DNA of 64,000 nucleotides from Solimonas sp036405815 (GTDB lineage Bacteria; Pseudomonadota; Gammaproteobacteria; Nevskiales; Nevskiaceae). The notes beneath the pieces were generated by a model. The model made no database searches, had not been told where the DNA came from, and saw only the letters and a program-made list of their open reading frames with translations. A program made the position numbers and the translations under genes. The stretch lies in NCBI GenBank assembly GCA_036405815.1, contig DASWWX010000058.1:14143-78142 (forward strand), in the 5' to 3' direction. Below, in pieces: positions 25,972 through 34,702 of the stretch (the first letter of the stretch is position 1; every line of letters starts with the position of its first letter).

Positions 25972-26721
25972 ATGAACGCGGCCGTGCGCGGAATGGTGTT
26001 GCTCCTGATGGCGATGCTGAGTGCCTGCGCCCGTCTGCCGATATCGCCGGCACCCACGACCGCCGAAGTAGGTATCGACGGCGGCGTGCTCTGGTATCGC
26101 GGCATCTTTGCCGATGCCGCCGTGCTGCGACGATTGTCAGCGCTCTATGCGCAACAGGACCCACCGCCGACGCGGCTGCGCATCGACTCCGAAGGCGGCA
26201 ACGTGCATCTGGCCTTGAACCTCGGCGAATGGATTCAGGCACGGGAGTTGGACGTGGAGGTGCTCGGCCAATGCGCTTCGTCCTGCGCGAACTATGTATT
26301 TACCGCAGGCCGTCGCAAGCTGCTGCATCCCGATAGCGTATTGCTGTGGCATGGCGGCGCCTTCCAGGCATCGCTGGAAACCGACGCGTTGCGGCGCGGC
26401 GAAGCGGTCTACCAGGACTTGCACGCCTGGCGACAGCGAGAACTGGCGTTCTTCGCTCGTGCTGGCATCGACCCCCTGATCACGGTGTACGGCCAATTGC
26501 CGCCTTGGGACGCTATCTACGAGGCGGGCCGCTACGCCGGCTACGACTATTCCCTCGACGACTTGCTCCGGCTTGGTGTCACCGGCGTCGAAACCCTCGG
26601 CGGTGCCTGGCGGCCCGATACCACCCACGGCGTCGCATCGGTCTTGCGCATCACGGTCGACCCAAATCAACTGCCGGCCCTCCGCGTTCGCGTCGGACTG
26701 CCCGCGCTCGCCAAGCCGTGA
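25972..26721 (+). CDS. Clp/crotonase-fold lipoprotein (COG3904-like)
   Basis: A 249-residue predicted lipoprotein (lipobox LSAC, Cys about 17). The mature part has the Clp-protease-like fold: RIDSEGGNVHLALNLGEWIQ, then the CASSCANYVFTAG loop that would carry the nucleophilic Ser, and LLWHGGAF with a His at the catalytic-His position. Related proteins are annotated as periplasmic Clp-like proteases with unknown substrate; activity has rarely been shown. It is immediately downstream of hslR and probably in the same transcript. Confidence 0.75.
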   Translation: MNAAVRGMVLLLMAMLSACARLPISPAPTTAEVGIDGGVLWYRGIFADAAVLRRLSALYAQQDPPPTRLRIDSEGGNVHLALNLGEWIQARELDVEVLGQCASSCANYVFTAGRRKLLHPDSVLLWHGGAFQASLETDALRRGEAVYQDLHAWRQRELAFFARAGIDPLITVYGQLPPWDAIYEAGRYAGYDYSLDDLLRLGVTGVETLGGAWRPDTTHGVASVLRITVDPNQLPALRVRVGLPALAKP

Positions 26722-26782
26722 TTGGCGTCAGCCCCCATCGAAACCTGCGGTCGACCTACCGAAGTCTCAACGGCATCTAAAC

Positions 26783-26816
26783 AAAAAAACCCCGCCCGCC
26801 AGACGGCGGACGGGGC
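26783..26816 (-). terminator. Intrinsic terminator of the BON-domain gene
   Basis: Stem of 11 pairs with one G-U (26790-26800 with 26805-26815); on the minus strand it ends in a run of seven T. It follows the BON gene stop by about 16 bases. The plus-strand Clp-fold gene ends about 60 bases before it. Confidence 0.8.
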
Positions 26817-26832
26817 CCGTGAACCGAAGGAT

Positions 26833-27168
26833 TTAGCCCTCGGTATCGGTCTTCAGGCGGATGTCGTTCTTGACGTTCTTGACGCCCTTGACGTTGGTGG
26901 CAACGTCAACCGCCTGATCGACCTGCGCCGACGACACCGCGAAGCCCGAGAGCTGGACCACGCCGTTCTGCGTCTCGACGTTGATGTCCAGCGACTTCAG
27001 GTTCTTCTCGGCGAGCAGCGCCGCCTTGACCTTGGCGGTCACGGCCGCGTCCGACGCGTACTGACCGGCTTCAGTCTTGGTCGTGCCAGCCTTGTCGGCG
27101 GCCATCGAGGCCATCGGCACCGCCGCCACCGCCATGAAGCTCGCTACCGCAATCGCTTTGAGGTTCAT
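26833..27168 (-). CDS. Periplasmic BON-domain protein (OsmY-like)
   Basis: A 111-residue exported protein with a signal peptide (MNLKAIAVASFMAVAAVPMA, cleaved after SMAA). It has one BON domain: DAAVTAKVKAALLAEKNLKSLDINVET followed by NGVVQLSGFAVSSAQVDQAV and the VKNVKNDI end. E. coli OsmY has two such domains and supports envelope stress tolerance; BON domains bind membranes or partner proteins. The ATG at 27168 is preceded by AGGAGA on the coding strand. Divergent from cysH. Confidence 0.88.
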   Translation of the reverse strand: MNLKAIAVASFMAVAAVPMASMAADKAGTTKTEAGQYASDAAVTAKVKAALLAEKNLKSLDINVETQNGVVQLSGFAVSSAQVDQAVDVATNVKGVKNVKNDIRLKTDTEG

Positions 27169-27481
27169 AATCTGCATCTCCTTGAACAGCTTTGAAGTGC
27201 GGTTCCTGAGCCCGCCACGGGGCAGGCTGAGGAACCGGTTGGTTGTCGCGACCACCCGTTGTGATCGCTCCAGATGCGGAATCCCATGGAAGGTTTACGC
27301 ACCACAGCCTCTCGGACTGCGAAGCCAGTCTGGCAAGGCGCCATGAACTCGCCCTGAACTTTGCGCGCGGCTTTTGGATCTGCCGGTTCTTTCCTTAGTC
27401 CCTTCTGAACCAAGGCCGCATCGAGCAGACCGGCTGCCCTACAATGGCGCCCCGCAACACCGCCGCATCCGGAAAACCGCA
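27169..27481. other. Intergenic region between BON gene and cysH
   Basis: 313 bases with no supported gene. A plus-strand TACAAT at 27440-27445, about 37 bases ahead of the cysH start, may be its -10 element; the -35 is not clear. The rest is GC-rich with no palindrome I would call an operator. Confidence 0.35.
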
Positions 27482-28183
27482 GTGACCATCGCCGAGATTC
27501 CCGCCGTCAATTCCGCCGGACTGTCCGAACAGGACATCGCCGAATTGAACCGCCGCTATGCGCCACTGCATTTCGAAGAACGGCTGCAACAGCTGTACCG
27601 CGACTTCGATCCGGACAAGGTACTCGTCACGTCTTCGTTTGCCGCGACGTCCGCCTACTTCCTGCATATCGTCTCGCGCATCCGGGCGGCACAGCGCATC
27701 GCCTTCATCGACACCGGCTTTCACTTTCCCGAGACGCAGGCCTACAAGCAGTACCTGATCGACCTGTTCGGCTTGACCGTTTTCGACGTCAAGGCGGAGG
27801 ACTGGCAGCACCAGTTCACCGTCGACGACCGGACCTTCGAGAAGAGCCCGGACTTCTGCTGCTCCGTCAACAAGGTGCAGCCGCTGGACGCGATCAAGCC
27901 GAATTATCACATCTGGGTATCCAGCCTGATGGGCTGGCAGACCGAGCACCGTGCGGGCCTCGATATCTTCGAGCAACGCCGCGGCATGGTGAAGTTCAAC
28001 CCGATGATCGACGTCACGCGCGAGCAGCGCGACGCCTACATCCGCGAGCACGACCTGCCGTTCCATCCGCTGGTGGCCAAGGGCTACTCCTCGATCGGCT
28101 GCACGCATTGCACCGTGCCCGGCGACGGCCGCGCCGGCCGCTGGGTCGGCAAGCCGAAGACGGAGTGCGGGCTGCATCTGTAG
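27482..28183 (+). CDS. cysH: Assimilatory APS/PAPS reductase (iron-sulfur type)
   Basis: A 233-residue PAPS/APS reductase. It has the TSSFAATSAYFLHIV and IDTGFHFPETQAY motifs and ends in KTECGLHL with catalytic Cys229. Two Cys pairs, Cys126-Cys127 and Cys207/Cys210 (CTHC), mark the [4Fe-4S] form that reduces adenosine 5'-phosphosulfate directly, rather than the E. coli PAPS form, which lacks them. It makes sulfite for cysteine synthesis using thioredoxin or glutaredoxin. The GTG start at 27482 was chosen from position after the -10-like TACAAT. No other cys genes lie beside it. Confidence 0.9.
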   Translation: MTIAEIPAVNSAGLSEQDIAELNRRYAPLHFEERLQQLYRDFDPDKVLVTSSFAATSAYFLHIVSRIRAAQRIAFIDTGFHFPETQAYKQYLIDLFGLTVFDVKAEDWQHQFTVDDRTFEKSPDFCCSVNKVQPLDAIKPNYHIWVSSLMGWQTEHRAGLDIFEQRRGMVKFNPMIDVTREQRDAYIREHDLPFHPLVAKGYSSIGCTHCTVPGDGRAGRWVGKPKTECGLHL

Positions 28184-28318
28184 CGGCGCCATGCGCAGCA
28201 GCGCAATGTGCGGCACGGCACGTGCGATACGACGACGCGCCGTGCGCCCATCGGACCGTCATCGCGCATCCCTTGCGGGCGCGGCGATAATGCCGCCTCC
28301 GCCCGCTCCGAATCCGCC

Positions 28319-29677
28319 ATGAGCCGCATCGTCGATGCCGTGACCGCCGTGCTGCTGTGCGGCGACGAGTTGCTGGTCACGCGCCGCCAGCCTTTCCTCA
28401 ATGCGTTTCCCGGCTACCACGCCTTCCCCGGCGGCAAGGTCGATGCCGAGGATGCCGACGGTGCACCGCTGCCTGCGATCTGGGCCAGCGAGGACGCGCG
28501 ACTGCTGCGCGCGCTGGCGCGCGAGCTGAAAGAGGAACTCGACTACGACCTGTTCGCTGCGCAGGCCTCGGGCGCCGTGCTGCAGCTACAGGCGCTCGGC
28601 ATCGCGCTGACGCCACCGCCAGCGCCGGTGCGGTTCAACACGCATTTCTTCGTGATCGAACTGCGCGAGAAGCCGGCGTTCACCGTCGATACGCAGGAAC
28701 TGGCCGCCGCCGACTGGGCACCGACGCACGAGTGGCGGCGGCGCTATGAGCAGGGTCAGGCGCTGATGGCGCCTCCGTCGCTGGCGGTGGTGACCGCACT
28801 GGCCGCCGACCCGCGGGTACGTACCGTGCCCGGCCTGCATTTCGAGGATCGTCCGGCGTACGCGCTGCCGGTAATCGAGATGCAGTGCGGCGTGCGTCAG
28901 ATTCTGGTGCGCTCGCATACGCTGCCGCCGGCCGCGCATACCAATTGCTTCCTGATCGGCGACAGCCAGTCGCATCGCGTGCTGGTCGACCCCTCGCCGG
29001 CCGACGATGCCGAGATGGAACGCCTGATCGAACTGGTCGGGCACTACGGCATCCACGAGATCTTTCTGACGCACCACCACCCCGATCATCGCGAGCGTGC
29101 CGACGTGCTGGCGCGGCGGCTGCAGGTGCCGATCGGCATGTCGGGCGACACGCAGAACCGCATCTTCCAGAAGACGCACGGCCGTTTCTTCGATGATCTA
29201 CCCGCGGTGAACATCTACCGCGAGGGCGATGTGATCTGCCGCTGGCTGAACCAGCCGGTCCGTGTGCTGGAAGTGCCGGGCCACGACGAGGGCCAGCTCG
29301 CGTTGATGCCGGACGACCGCGCCTGGTGCCTGGTCGGCGATCTGATCCAGGGCCTGGGCACGGTGGTCATCGCCAAGCCTGAGGGCGACATGCGCAAATA
29401 CTTCGAGTCGCTGCAGCGCATCGTCGATCTGGCGCCGCGCGCGATCTACCCCTCGCACGGCATGGGCATGGGCACGGCCTACCGGCTCGCCGAAACACTC
29501 AAGCACCGGCAGCAGCGCGAACAGCAGGTGCTGGCCCTGTACCGCGCCGGCAAGAACGTGAAGGAAATGCTGCCGCTGATCTACGCGGACGTCGATCCGC
29601 GCCTGTTGCCGCTGGCGCAGATGAACATCGAGAGCCATCTCGACAAGCTGCGCGATGAGGGCGTGATCGTCGCCTGA
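28319..29677 (+). CDS. NUDIX hydrolase fused to metallo-beta-lactamase-fold hydrolase
   Basis: A 452-residue two-domain protein. The N-terminal half is a NUDIX domain: GGKVDAEDADG (residues 38-48) and, after an insert, LARELKEELDYD, so the REUxEE part of the Nudix box is intact. The C-terminal half is a metallo-beta-lactamase fold with THHHPDH (His252, His254, Asp256, His257) and the second metal His in VPGHDEGQ and a late PSHG. This tandem resembles LACTB2-like domains joined to Nudix domains; likely substrates are acyl-CoA, nucleotide conjugates or RNA ends. The ATG at 28319 is the only start that leaves the NUDIX core intact. Confidence 0.8.
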   Translation: MSRIVDAVTAVLLCGDELLVTRRQPFLNAFPGYHAFPGGKVDAEDADGAPLPAIWASEDARLLRALARELKEELDYDLFAAQASGAVLQLQALGIALTPPPAPVRFNTHFFVIELREKPAFTVDTQELAAADWAPTHEWRRRYEQGQALMAPPSLAVVTALAADPRVRTVPGLHFEDRPAYALPVIEMQCGVRQILVRSHTLPPAAHTNCFLIGDSQSHRVLVDPSPADDAEMERLIELVGHYGIHEIFLTHHHPDHRERADVLARRLQVPIGMSGDTQNRIFQKTHGRFFDDLPAVNIYREGDVICRWLNQPVRVLEVPGHDEGQLALMPDDRAWCLVGDLIQGLGTVVIAKPEGDMRKYFESLQRIVDLAPRAIYPSHGMGMGTAYRLAETLKHRQQREQQVLALYRAGKNVKEMLPLIYADVDPRLLPLAQMNIESHLDKLRDEGVIVA

Positions 29678-29761
29678 GACCGAAACGCCGGGAGACGGAA
29701 TCCGGAGGTATATGGCTGCGCCGCGCTGGGGTGCACAGCGTTGAGGTCCACGGCGGCGCCG

Positions 29762-30475
29762 TCAGGCGTCGGGCAACAACGCCATGCGCAATTCGGTCTT
29801 CCCGTCCTTGACGTGTTCGATCTTGACCGGGATGTAGTCGCGCTCCGGCGCAATCCAGTAGCGATAGGATTTGCGCGGATCGTCGATGCGCTCCACCCGT
29901 AGGGTTTCGAAGGTTCCGGCCGGCGACTGCACGGTCTCGCGACCGGTCACGGCAAAGCGATAGGTCTTGACGCGATCCTCGTCCACCATCGTGAACTCGG
30001 CCTCGGGCCTGCTGTCCGGATCGGGATGGCGCATCACCCATAGCCGCACTGCTTCGCGGATCACGAAACGGTCGTAGGCCAGGCCCGGCAGCGGCCGCTG
30101 GCTGAGCGTACCGTTGCTGAGCAGGCGTACGGCATTGTGCTTCCAGTCGAACTCCAGCGAGAAGTTGTCCTTGCGCCGCTTGTCGTTCTGATAGGAGAAC
30201 CGCTGCGCGCGGATGTCGCCATCGACCACACAGAATTCACTGGTCTCACTCGGCGCACCGTAGGTCCAGCGCACCAGCGCAACCGGATCGGTCGTCGAGC
30301 GATACTGGTAGCAGTTGTTGCCGAGCGACTTGAGCTCGATCGTCCCCACCCCCAGCGAGATGCTGCCCCACTGGACGTCGTAGCGGTTCTCGCGCGGCGC
30401 CAGCAGATCCGGCGCGGCCCATGCCGTTGCGGTGCCCAGCAATATCGCGACGGTCAACGCAACGAAGCCCTTCAC
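29762..30475 (-). CDS. DUF3108 exported protein
   Basis: A 237-residue protein with a signal peptide (FVALTVAILLGTATAWA, cut before APDLL) and a beta-rich mature chain: RYDVQWGSISLGVGTIEL, then SYRYWIAPERDYIPVKIEHVKDGK near the end. This matches DUF3108, which is common next to purMN in gammaproteobacteria and may have a lipid-binding beta fold. Translation starts with a GTG whose G is shared with the stop codon of purN. The role is unknown. Confidence 0.85.
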   Translation of the reverse strand: MKGFVALTVAILLGTATAWAAPDLLAPRENRYDVQWGSISLGVGTIELKSLGNNCYQYRSTTDPVALVRWTYGAPSETSEFCVVDGDIRAQRFSYQNDKRRKDNFSLEFDWKHNAVRLLSNGTLSQRPLPGLAYDRFVIREAVRLWVMRHPDPDSRPEAEFTMVDEDRVKTYRFAVTGRETVQSPAGTFETLRVERIDDPRKSYRYWIAPERDYIPVKIEHVKDGKTELRMALLPDA

Positions 30476-31140
30476 TAGAAGCCCTCCTCGAGATCACCCA
30501 GACCCAGCGGCGCCGGCAGGCGAAGACCGCGGAACCGCACCCCGTCACCATCCAGCAGCAACTCGCGACGCGCCAGCCAGGCAACCGCCTGCGGGTAGAT
30601 CCGCTGCTCCACCTGCTCCATCACGCGCACGGCCAGCGATTGCGCGTCATCTTGCGGCAGCACCGTGAATCCGCCCTGAATGATCGGCGGGCCGCCGTCC
30701 AGCGCCTCGGTGACGAAGTGCACCGTGGCGCCGTGCTCGACGTCGCCCGCCTCCAAGGCCCGCCGGTGCGTATCCAGCCCCGGGTGGCGCGGCAGCAGCG
30801 AGGGATGAATGTTGATCAGGCGGCCGGCGTAGGCCTGCGTGAACCCCGGCGTAAGGATGCGCATGAATCCCGCCAGTAACACCAGGTCGGGCGCATGCGC
30901 ATCGATCGCCGCCGCCAGCGCCGCATCGTAGGCCTCGCGACTGGCGTAATCGCGATGCGACAGCACCGCCGTGGCGATGCCGGCGCGCTGCGCACGCGCC
31001 AGACCCGGCGCGTCGGCACGGTTACTGATGACGGCGGCGATGCGCGCCGGCACTCGGCCGGCGGCGATGCCATCGATCAGTGCCTGGAGATTGCGCCCCT
31101 GCCCCGAAATCAGGACGACGACGGCTGCCGGCTCAGGCAA
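30475..31140 (-). CDS. purN: Phosphoribosylglycinamide formyltransferase
   Basis: A 221-residue N10-formyl-THF-dependent GAR transformylase. Motifs: VVLISGQGRNLQALI, the HPSLLPRHPGLDTHRRALEAG block and GATVHFVTEALDGGPPIIQG, which carry the catalytic Asn-His-Asp and the formyl-folate site. It adds the formyl carbon in step three of purine synthesis. A TTG at 31140 was chosen: AGGA lies 8 bases upstream and the conserved VVVLISG follows within seven residues; another TTG at 31167 would add nine unconserved residues. It overlaps purM by 8 bases. Confidence 0.93.
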   Translation of the reverse strand: MPEPAAVVVLISGQGRNLQALIDGIAAGRVPARIAAVISNRADAPGLARAQRAGIATAVLSHRDYASREAYDAALAAAIDAHAPDLVLLAGFMRILTPGFTQAYAGRLINIHPSLLPRHPGLDTHRRALEAGDVEHGATVHFVTEALDGGPPIIQGGFTVLPQDDAQSLAVRVMEQVEQRIYPQAVAWLARRELLLDGDGVRFRGLRLPAPLGLGDLEEGF

Positions 31141-32167
31141 AGCGCACGTCCTGCTTGCCCTTGGCAATTTCGCCCAACACCCACGGACGGGCGCCGGACT
31201 TCTTCAGGCTCGCCAGCGCCTTGGCCGCCTGCAGCCGCGGCACGATGGCCACGAAACCGATGCCGCAGTTGAACACACGGTACATCTCGTCCTGATCGAC
31301 ATTGCCGGCCTGCTGCAACCAATCGAACACCGCCGGCTGCTGCCAGCTCTGCGTATCGATCACCGCGCCGACACCCTTGGGGAAGCAGCGCGGCAGGTTG
31401 CCGGGGATGCCGCCGCCGGTGATGTGCGACATGCCGCGCACCGCGATGCCCTGCGCCAGCAGCTTCAGGATCGGCTTGACGTAGATGTGGGTCGGCGCCA
31501 GCAGCGCATCGCCCAGCGTGGTCTTGCCGGACAGCGGCTGATCAAGCTTGGCCTTGCTGACCGCCAGAATCTTGCGGACCAGCGAGTACCCGTTGGAATG
31601 CGGGCCCGACGACGGCAGCGCAATCATCACGTCGCCGGCCCTGATCTTGGAGCCGTCGATGATCTTGGACTTCTCGGCCACGGCGACGCAGAAACCGGCC
31701 AGATCGAAATCACCGTCGTGGTACATGCCCGGCATCTCGGCAGTCTCGCCACCAACCAGCGCGCAGCCGGCCAACTTGCAACCCTGGGCGATCCCCTTGA
31801 TGACCTGCGCGGCCGTGCGCGGGTCGAGCTTGCCGGTGGCGTAGTAATCGAGGAAAAACAGCGGCTCGGCGCCGGAGACCAGTACGTCGTTGACGCACAT
31901 GGCCACCAGATCCTGGCCCAGGCCCTGCACGCGGCCGGTGTCGATGCCCAAGCGCAGCTTGGTGCCGACGCCGTCGGTGCCGCTGACCAGCACCGGCTGC
32001 TTGTACTTCTTCGGCAACCCGACCAGCGCGCCGAAACCGCCCACCCCCGCCAGCACCTCCGGCCGCCGCGTCGACTTGACGATCTTCTTGATGTCGTCGA
32101 CCAGCGCATCGCCGGCATCGATGTCCACGCCAGCGTCGCGGTAGGTCAGGCCAGGGGTCTTGCTCAT
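31133..32167 (-). CDS. purM: Phosphoribosylformylglycinamidine cyclo-ligase (AIR synthetase)
   Basis: A 344-residue AIRS. It begins MSKTPGLTYRDAGVDIDAGD, has the ATP-site segment VLVSGTDGVGTKLRLGIDTGR, the VGGETAEMPGMY loop and the C-terminal GIGFVAIVP. It closes the imidazole ring in purine synthesis. The ATG at 32167 gives the usual N-terminus; it is divergent from the DUF2066 gene with about 98 bases between starts. purN and DUF3108 follow in the same transcript. Confidence 0.96.
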   Translation of the reverse strand: MSKTPGLTYRDAGVDIDAGDALVDDIKKIVKSTRRPEVLAGVGGFGALVGLPKKYKQPVLVSGTDGVGTKLRLGIDTGRVQGLGQDLVAMCVNDVLVSGAEPLFFLDYYATGKLDPRTAAQVIKGIAQGCKLAGCALVGGETAEMPGMYHDGDFDLAGFCVAVAEKSKIIDGSKIRAGDVMIALPSSGPHSNGYSLVRKILAVSKAKLDQPLSGKTTLGDALLAPTHIYVKPILKLLAQGIAVRGMSHITGGGIPGNLPRCFPKGVGAVIDTQSWQQPAVFDWLQQAGNVDQDEMYRVFNCGIGFVAIVPRLQAAKALASLKKSGARPWVLGEIAKGKQDVRFA

Positions 32168-32265
32168 TCGGGGTTCTCGTCGGGTCGGCGCGTCGCCGGG
32201 AAGAAGGCCGGCGGTCGGCGCCGGCAACGCTGTCATTTTAACGGGGCGCCACCCATAATTTCGCA

Positions 32266-32904
32266 ATGATTTCCCCTATTCGCCGCTTTGCCGTCTTTCT
32301 GACCCTCGCGCTCGCGGTCGGCGGCGGGGCGGTCGCGCAGCCGCCGGGCGCCGCTACGCCGACCTCGCTCAACCCCTATGAAGGCCGCGTGCCGGTCGCC
32401 GATCAGTCGGGCCCGAACCGCGACCGCGCACTGCAGCAGGCGCTGGCCCAGGTCATCGACCGCGTCAGCGGCGACGGTGCCGCCGCGACCGCACCCGCTC
32501 TGGTCACGCGCGCCCCGCAGCTGGTGCAGCGCTACGGCTACGAAACCGATCCGGCCTCGCGCCAGCTGCAGCTGGTGGCGAGCTTCGACGCGCGCACCAT
32601 CGAGAGCCAGCTCCGCGGCCTCGGCCTGACCGTCTGGGGCGTCAGCGCCGCGCCGGTCGAGGATGTCCGCCTCAGCATCGCCGGCATCCGCAGCGCGCAG
32701 GATTACGCACGCCTGCTGACCCGCCTGCGCGGCCTGCCGGGCGTGCGCAACGTCCAGGTCGCCAGCGTCCAGGGCGATCTGCTGCAGCTGCGGCTGCGTG
32801 CCGAAGGCGGCGCGCAGCGCCTCAGCGGCGCGCTCTATGCCGGCGGCGGCCTGATGCCGGATACGCCGGCGGCCGGCGCCGAACTCGGCTATCGGCTGCG
32901 CTGA
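32266..32904 (+). CDS. DUF2066 exported protein
   Basis: A 212-residue protein with a signal peptide (FAVFLTLALAVGGGAVA). The mature part begins with a GRVPVADQSGPNRDRALQQALAQV stretch and includes VRLSIAGIRSAQDYARLLTRL, the DUF2066 pattern, which is usually found between purM and perM in gammaproteobacteria, as here. Function unknown. It is shorter than many family members (often over 300 residues), so the C-terminal part may be missing in this lineage. Confidence 0.8.
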   Translation: MISPIRRFAVFLTLALAVGGGAVAQPPGAATPTSLNPYEGRVPVADQSGPNRDRALQQALAQVIDRVSGDGAAATAPALVTRAPQLVQRYGYETDPASRQLQLVASFDARTIESQLRGLGLTVWGVSAAPVEDVRLSIAGIRSAQDYARLLTRLRGLPGVRNVQVASVQGDLLQLRLRAEGGAQRLSGALYAGGGLMPDTPAAGAELGYRLR

Positions 32905-34019
32905 TGGACGTCTCCTTCCGCAACCAGTGGCCGTGGTACCTCGGCGGCCTGCTGCTGTGCGTCGCCGTCTGGCTGCTGGGGCCGATCCTGACGCCGTTCA
33001 TCATCGGCGCCGCGCTCGCCTACATCGGCGATCCGATCGTCGACTGGCTGCAGCGCCGCAAACTGTCGCGCACGCTTGGCGTCTGCGTCGTGTTCCTGGT
33101 GCTGACCGTGGTCGGCCTGGTCGCAATGCTGCTGCTGGCGCCGCTGCTCTATCACCAGGCAGTGGCGCTGCTGAAGAACATTCCGGACTGGCTGGCCTGG
33201 GTCCAGAACACCGCGCTGCCGCGTCTCGGCGTCGCACTGCCCGACGGTGTGCATCTGGACCCGGAGGGGCTGAAGCAGATCGTGGCCGAGCACTGGTCCA
33301 AGGCCGGCAACGTGCTGCAGGCGATCTGGGGCAAGGTATCGCAGTCGTCGGTGGCACTGATCACGGCGATCGCCAACCTGCTGCTGATTCCGGTCGTCAC
33401 GTTCTACCTGCTGCGTGACTGGGACGATCTGGTCGCCTGGGTCCGCGGCGTTATTCCGCCGCGCAAGCTGCCGGTCGTGTCCAAGCTCGCGCAGGAAACC
33501 GACGAAGTACTCGGTGGCTTCCTGCGTGGCCAGCTGCTGCTGATGCTGGCGCAGGCGATCTATTACACGATCGGCCTGTGGGTCATCGGCCTGGATATGG
33601 CGCTGCTGATCGGCATGCTGATCGGCCTGATCAGTTTCGTCCCTTATCTGGGTGCGATCATCGGTCTGCTCAGCGCCGCCATCGCGATGCTGGTGCAGAC
33701 CCAGGATCCCAGCTCGCTGATCTGGCTCGGCGCGGTCTTCGCGATCGGCCAGTTCCTGGAGAGCAACATCCTGGCGCCTTGGCTGGTCGGCGATCAGATC
33801 GGCCTGCACCCGGTCGCGGTGATCTTCGCCGTGATGGCTGGCGGCCAGTTGTTCGGCTTCGTCGGCGTGCTGCTGGCGTTGCCGGTCGCCGCCGTGGTCG
33901 CCGTGCTGCTGCGGCATGCGCTGCAACAGTGGCTCGCCAGTCCGTTGTATCAAGCCACCGACCCGCCGGATGCCGCGCCGCTGATCCTCGATCAGTCCGA
34001 AACCCCGCCGCCGCCGTGA
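32904..34019 (+). CDS. perM: AI-2E-family inner-membrane transporter (PerM-like)
   Basis: A 371-residue membrane protein with about eight hydrophobic helices and the family motifs PFIIGAALAYIGDPIVDWL near the N-terminus, GGFLRGQLLLMLAQAIYY, and QFLESNILAPWLVGDQIGLHP. The AI-2E family includes TqsA, which exports autoinducer 2, and Na+/H+ antiporters, so substrate is open. The ATG shares one base with the DUF2066 stop, and the hda start overlaps this gene's stop; all three form one operon. Confidence 0.9.
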   Translation: MDVSFRNQWPWYLGGLLLCVAVWLLGPILTPFIIGAALAYIGDPIVDWLQRRKLSRTLGVCVVFLVLTVVGLVAMLLLAPLLYHQAVALLKNIPDWLAWVQNTALPRLGVALPDGVHLDPEGLKQIVAEHWSKAGNVLQAIWGKVSQSSVALITAIANLLLIPVVTFYLLRDWDDLVAWVRGVIPPRKLPVVSKLAQETDEVLGGFLRGQLLLMLAQAIYYTIGLWVIGLDMALLIGMLIGLISFVPYLGAIIGLLSAAIAMLVQTQDPSSLIWLGAVFAIGQFLESNILAPWLVGDQIGLHPVAVIFAVMAGGQLFGFVGVLLALPVAAVVAVLLRHALQQWLASPLYQATDPPDAAPLILDQSETPPPP

Positions 34020-34702
34020 TCGGCGCCCAGCTGCCGCTCGCCGTGCAACTGCGCGATACGGCGAGCTTCGAGACCTTCTGGCCCGGCCCCAATCGCGAGC
34101 TGGTCGATTCCCTGCGCGCCACACCCGTCTCGGCCCTGCTGTTCGGCCCCTCGGGCAGCGGTCGCACGCATCTGCTGCAGGCGGCCTGCCGCGCCCATCG
34201 CGGTCGCTACTGGCCACTGTCGGTGCTGGCGGACAGCGGCCCCGATGTGCTCGACGGTCACGACGCACCGCTCTGGTGCCTCGACGACATCGACGCCGTG
34301 CTGAGCGACAGCCGCTGGACCCTGGCGCTGCTGCGCCTGCTCGATCATGCGCGCAGCGAACACCGTGCCGTCCTGCTGGCGGCAAGCGCACCACCGGATC
34401 GGCTGGCGCTCGACCTGCCGGATCTGCGCACACGGCTGTCGGCGCTGCCGGCCTATGGCCTGCGCGCGCTGACGGACGAGGACCGGCAGGAATTGCTGCA
34501 ACGGCGTGCGCAGGCCAAGGGCCTGGAACTGGGCGACGACGTCGTGCGCTGGCTGCTCAACACGCAGCCGCGCGGTACCGGCCCGCTACTGGACGCGCTG
34601 GACGCGCTGGACCGCGCCGCACTCAGTGCGAAGCGGCGCCTGACGCTGCCGTTCGTGCAATCCGTTCTCGCCCCCGCAGGCGCACGTAAAGCACCAGGCT
34701 GA
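34016..34702 (+). CDS. hda: DnaA regulatory inactivator Hda
   Basis: A 228-residue DnaA-like AAA+ protein without the DnaA DNA-binding domain. It begins with the clamp-binding LPLAVQLRDTASFETF pattern, has Walker A GPSGSGRTHLLQA (the Arg in place of Lys is normal for Hda), Walker B LWCLDDIDAV and a conserved sensor region. With the beta-clamp it drives ATP hydrolysis on DnaA after initiation. A GTG start at 34016 overlaps the perM stop. The 3' end overlaps the convergent DUF2069 gene by 80 bases. Confidence 0.92.
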   Translation: MIGAQLPLAVQLRDTASFETFWPGPNRELVDSLRATPVSALLFGPSGSGRTHLLQAACRAHRGRYWPLSVLADSGPDVLDGHDAPLWCLDDIDAVLSDSRWTLALLRLLDHARSEHRAVLLAASAPPDRLALDLPDLRTRLSALPAYGLRALTDEDRQELLQRRAQAKGLELGDDVVRWLLNTQPRGTGPLLDALDALDRAALSAKRRLTLPFVQSVLAPAGARKAPG

